From assembly GCA_041750795.1 (NCBI GenBank), contig JBGSYQ010000602.1:1-10774 (forward strand): DNA of 10,774 nt, written 5' to 3'. Under the pieces are notes generated by a model that was given only the letters and a program-made list of their open reading frames with translations, was not told where the DNA came from and did no database searches. Position numbers and translations under genes: made by a program. Of the stretch, positions 8,701 to 10,774 are shown one piece after another. The stretch's first letter is position 1. The number at the start of each line of letters is the position of its first letter. This DNA is from JTS-RE94 sp041750795 (GTDB taxonomy: Bacteria > Planctomycetota > Planctomycetia > Pirellulales > PALSA-1355).

Positions 8701-8816
8701 GTGACGCTGACGTAGTAAATCGTGAACGTCCCGCCGACCGAACCGATCAGCCGCGTGACGAGCATCATTACCAGGATGTAATGCGCGCCGATTCGTCTCA
8801 GCATTTCCGCATTCAT
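5721..8816 (-). CDS. Membrane hybrid sensor kinase with two kinase cores (6TM-HAMP-HK-REC-HK)
   Basis: Inner-membrane signalling protein of 1031 residues. Order of parts: about six membrane helices (roughly 12-38, 51-71, 112-130, 138-160, 192-211, 236-256); a HAMP domain (about 253-305); a basic coiled linker (about 308-350). First kinase core: His359 in SHELRTPL, Asn476, Asp504 in DTGIGID, GTGLGL at 534-539. Receiver at 618-738: VADDS, Asp668 in SDVMMPRMDG, Lys720 in TKPF. A coil follows, then a second kinase core: His783 in AHEINNSIN, Asn921, Asp949 in DTGGGI, FFTTK, GTGLGL at 975-980. Both cores keep their catalytic motifs. There is no PAS or large periplasmic domain, so the signal is probably sensed within or near the membrane. 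The ATG at 8816 has GAGG 7 nt upstream. It follows the terpene-synthase fusion by 49 nt and overlaps the receiver-kinase by 4 nt. The signal and the output are unknown. Confidence 0.94.
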   Translation of the reverse strand: MNAEMLRRIGAHYILVMMLVTRLIGSVGGTFTIYYVSVTLRLPPEVARDFFVAAGLAVVLAVASTSLLALWETRCLRGVLDDLAKGDAVALPRAMAAGREAVRFCGRHHLHEALLVPLVTTVPVCAYMYWRHAVSGEVLVHICIATFLGISASLLLSFFSIDRWMQPVIQYLLDEGVPIPYAQLPESKLQFRVIVCFGLIITDTAVMIGALAQQRALDIIREPALRDAAVHDLRRHIAYIFVVAVLIGIGMSVVLARSVAVRAAALVRAMKRVEQGHFSERLQPTGNDELDVLARQFNIMTEQLNQNDHTIRDLNMGLEKKVKRRTRQLTLSRRKLKRSLDRLVEHDRMKTEFFSNVSHELRTPLTMILTPVDRLLDRGSLAPDAAAMLEMVRLNGYRLLDLINRLLDFSKLEAGQMKLQVGPVDVNGLVQKLVTAATPLALQRSVELHVDCDQAIGEFGADSEKVETVIANLISNAMKFTPRGGRIEVETHAAPDRVWISVTDTGIGIDDSQRDRIFHRFVQVDGSSSREFSGTGLGLSLAQGLVQLHGGEIHVSSTLGKGSRFWFDLPYREVPAIETLPARSPPASESTARRFAELEEYSDEREAEAMIRSNAPPQQTVLVADDSPDMRTLLYELLRDEYRVLLARDGQEGLDLARREHPDLILSDVMMPRMDGQEFCRQIKTDAECAHIPFVMLTAKAELAMKIEGLNCGADDYLTKPFSDKELKARVRSLIRLRGLHHDLTRQHRELETAYHELRALQARLVQSEKMSSLGQLIAGLAHEINNSINAVYNGIKPLSSSTRRLEHAINEAIASSSLPQTDAVKNEVQPLFQKISTLARVIEAGASRTARIIGDLKTFSHPGNEDYSVFDLHEALDMCLNLLGGALRDRVEVHRQYGKVGRVFGPAGQLNQVFMNVLNNAQQAIDGYGDIFIATSQQGDLVTVAIRDTGGGIPESIKTKICDPFFTTKDPGVGTGLGLSLSYSLLARLGGSIEFDSVVGRGTEFRITFPCMAARSDGAEREQQPVQAIS

Positions 8817-8865
8817 CGCAGCGCCTCGGCCCCGAACCCCGTAAATCGATCGACCGGATCGCCGC

Positions 8866-10774
8866 CTACTTCAGGCCGCGACTGCCCAGCTCCATATAAA
8901 TCAGCCGTTGCAAACCCGCCAGCAGCGCCGCCACGTCGACGCTGCGAATCCGCCCAGCGCTGGCCTGGATGCAGCGTCGATGCGACTCCCATTTGCGCAG
9001 GAAGTACGCCTCGTGCCCGCCGTTGCGAATGGCGCGCTCGATCGTCTCGGCCGACGCGCTGCGCAGCTCGTCCGCCGAGAGATCGCCCTCGCGGATCGCC
9101 CGCGCGAACACGCCGCTGGTGAAATCGCGGTCTTTGATTTCGCGCTGCCAGGTGCTCACCAGGTTTCCGATCCGCCCCATGCTTTGGGCGTGCCAGACGA
9201 CTTCGCGCAAGGCCCCCAATTCGCGCCGGTCGAATGTGGGCGAGCACATCAGATCCATCGTGGCGAAGCTCATCATCTGCATATTGTGCGGCAACACCAT
9301 GTCGTGTTCCTGGACGTTCAACAGCTCGAGATGACGATTGACCATGCAGGAGTAAGTCATCGTGTTGAGGATCTGCCGGTGGTCGTACGCGAGTAGTGAT
9401 TCGTATTCCTCGTAGGCGGGGTAACTGCGCAGCCGTTCTTCGAAGGCGTCCCAAAGTTGCCGCGTAAACCGCGCATAATCCCGTTGCGCGTCGCTAAACC
9501 GCGCGACGTCCAACGGTTGGACGCCGCTAATGATCTTGGTCAATTCCTCGAGAAACGCTTCCTGGCCGCCCTGGTCGGCCACGTCGTCAAGCATCACGCC
9601 GTACATCACCGCCAACAGCTTCGTGTCGCACAGTTCTCGGCGCAGTTCGGCGGCCACGCACGAGAGCGTCGTCAGCTCCAGCCCGTGCAAACACCACCGC
9701 CACAAATATAGATCGCGCTCACCCGTTTCCGAGTATCCACGAACCCAATGGTCGATGAACGGACTGAATTGCTGCGCAAGGACTTGCCCTTGCTCGTCGT
9801 GCTGCGGCACGGCCGGCAGGTATACCGGGCTGGTCCAAACGCCCGGTTCGGCCTCGCTGGCCGCTTCAACCGGCGCCAGCGGCGTCACCGTCACGCCGCT
9901 GCTGCTGGCCAACGGCTCCGCCAGCCACCGGCAGTGTTCCACGATGCGCATGGCACACTGCTGATGCGAGTCGTGACGATCCTGGGGATAAGTGCGGGGG
10001 TTGGCAGCGATAACCGTTACAGGCCGCGCCATGCCGATGCGCGTCAGGTGATCCAGGATCCAACTGCTGAAACCGCCCTCTTCGTCGAGGTCGTCCAGCA
10101 CGATCGTAATCAGCGTATTGCGAGTCGCCAGCGAGATTCCCTCGCGATCGAGCGGCTGCGCAAAGCGACAGTTGACCACCGTGCACTCGATTCCATACTC
10201 CGCCAGGCACTGCGCGGCCAGCGAAGCGGCCGCGACCATCGGTCCCCAGGCGATGATGGTCGCGTGGTTGCCTGTGCCCAGCGTCTCAATGCGGCCCCGT
10301 TCGAATGGCGACGTAGTATTCCAGGTGAAGCCCGGTTCGGCCTGCTGGGGCAACCAAACGAGCGCGGGATCGTCCTGCGTGGCGCACCACTCGAGCGCCT
10401 GGCCCAGCTCGACTCCGTCCTTGGGTGAAATCACGCTCAGATGCGGCAGTTGCCGGAAACCGGCCAGGCCCGCCGACGAAATGACCTCGTCGTCGTGAGA
10501 GCGGTCGTGCGGCCGCACGATCAACGTCACGGCCGCTCGCTTCATGCAGATGTCTTGCAACAACTGGCCGAATCCGCCCAGCAGCTCCTGCAACGAAAGG
10601 AATACGAACGGGCGACCTCCCTCCAAGGCCAACGCGGCCAACCACTGCAACAACAGCGCCGCGCTGGAATCGGACCGCACCACGCGGTCCGGCAGGTTGC
10701 TCCAGGGCAGCAGCAAATTCCCCTCGCCACGCGCCACCGCGACCGTGATGCGCGCATCCCGCACGGCGAGCCGC
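8866..10774 (-). CDS. DXS/transketolase-like region fused to a class I terpene synthase domain, 5' end outside window
   Basis: The frame is open to the right edge. An internal GTG at 10764 exists, but homology continues upstream of it, so the N-terminus is missing. Residues are counted from that GTG (632 codons). Residues 1-140 match the pyrimidine-binding domain of DXS (ALEGGRPFVF, LPHLSVISPKDGVE). Residues 168-285 match its C-terminal domain (IIAWGPMVAAAS, VNCRFAQPLD, DEEGGFSSWILDHL). A Pro/Ala-rich linker (about 285-315) leads to an all-helical domain (about 320-632) of terpene-synthase size. This has DDVAD at 393-397, NLVSTWQRE at 534-542 (fits NxxxS/TxxxE) and an Arg-x-x-Tyr at 620-623, each at family-typical spacing. 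Such domains bind three Mg2+ and ionise a prenyl diphosphate to make a terpene. DXS motifs are altered: the AEQH catalytic Glu is Ala35, the THxG motif is missing and YPRG reads LPQQ. DXS activity is therefore unlikely for this copy. The product is unknown. It heads the kinase gene cluster. Confidence 0.82.
   Translation of the reverse strand, partial: RLAVRDARITVAVARGEGNLLLPWSNLPDRVVRSDSSAALLLQWLAALALEGGRPFVFLSLQELLGGFGQLLQDICMKRAAVTLIVRPHDRSHDDEVISSAGLAGFRQLPHLSVISPKDGVELGQALEWCATQDDPALVWLPQQAEPGFTWNTTSPFERGRIETLGTGNHATIIAWGPMVAAASLAAQCLAEYGIECTVVNCRFAQPLDREGISLATRNTLITIVLDDLDEEGGFSSWILDHLTRIGMARPVTVIAANPRTYPQDRHDSHQQCAMRIVEHCRWLAEPLASSSGVTVTPLAPVEAASEAEPGVWTSPVYLPAVPQHDEQGQVLAQQFSPFIDHWVRGYSETGERDLYLWRWCLHGLELTTLSCVAAELRRELCDTKLLAVMYGVMLDDVADQGGQEAFLEELTKIISGVQPLDVARFSDAQRDYARFTRQLWDAFEERLRSYPAYEEYESLLAYDHRQILNTMTYSCMVNRHLELLNVQEHDMVLPHNMQMMSFATMDLMCSPTFDRRELGALREVVWHAQSMGRIGNLVSTWQREIKDRDFTSGVFARAIREGDLSADELRSASAETIERAIRNGGHEAYFLRKWESHRRCIQASAGRIRSVDVAALLAGLQRLIYMELGSRGLK
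9139..9165 (-). other. NSE-type metal-binding motif of the terpene synthase domain
   Basis: It encodes NLVSTWQRE, matching NxxxS/TxxxE, with Leu where the consensus often has Asp in the second position. It lies 141 residues after the Asp-rich motif, as usual in class I terpene synthases. It would bind Mg2+ together with the diphosphate. Confidence 0.72.
9574..9588 (-). other. Asp-rich DDxxD motif of the terpene synthase domain
   Basis: It encodes DDVAD within the helix LLAVMYGVMLDDVADQGG, the exact DDxxD form that binds Mg2+ at the entrance of class I terpene synthase active sites. It lies about 75 residues into the domain, the usual place. Confidence 0.8.

Overview
The window is high-GC bacterial DNA in which every credible gene lies on the minus strand, so transcription runs from the right edge to the left. 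My best guess at the organism is a planctomycete, perhaps Pirellulales-like. This rests on overall style: high GC, multi-domain hybrid kinases, a 'KKPW' receiver ending and scattered isoprenoid genes. I see no marker gene that proves it.

Layout in transcription order. (1) The right edge holds a partial gene (8866 to beyond 10774) for a two-part protein. Its first half is the pyrimidine-binding and C-terminal parts of a transketolase/DXS-type enzyme. Its second half is a class I terpene-synthase-like domain with DDVAD and NxxxTxxxE metal-binding motifs. (2) 49 nt later comes a 1031-residue membrane hybrid histidine kinase carrying two kinase cores and a receiver (5721-8816). (3) Overlapping it by 4 nt is a receiver-histidine kinase (4558-5724). 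(4) 46 nt later comes ispH (3549-4511), the last MEP-pathway enzyme. The tight spacing suggests one transcription unit. (5) After a 248-nt gap with inverted and direct repeats comes a FadL-type outer-membrane channel (2014-3300). (6) After a gap of about 420 nt rich in stem-loops comes ispG (454-1593), the penultimate MEP enzyme. (7) 14 nt further on is a small membrane protein gene that runs off the left edge (1-439).

The theme is isoprenoid supply and use. IspG and IspH are the two iron-sulfur enzymes that make IPP and DMAPP. The fusion protein combines a DXS-like region, whose visible catalytic motifs are degenerate, with a predicted terpene synthase. FadL-type channels move hydrophobic molecules across the outer membrane. 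Two kinases holding three kinase cores sit directly behind the fusion gene, so terpenoid metabolism is probably tied to a membrane-sensed signal. No DNA-binding output domain is visible. The fusion gene with its kinase pair is the best candidate for an undescribed system; its N-terminus lies outside the window.
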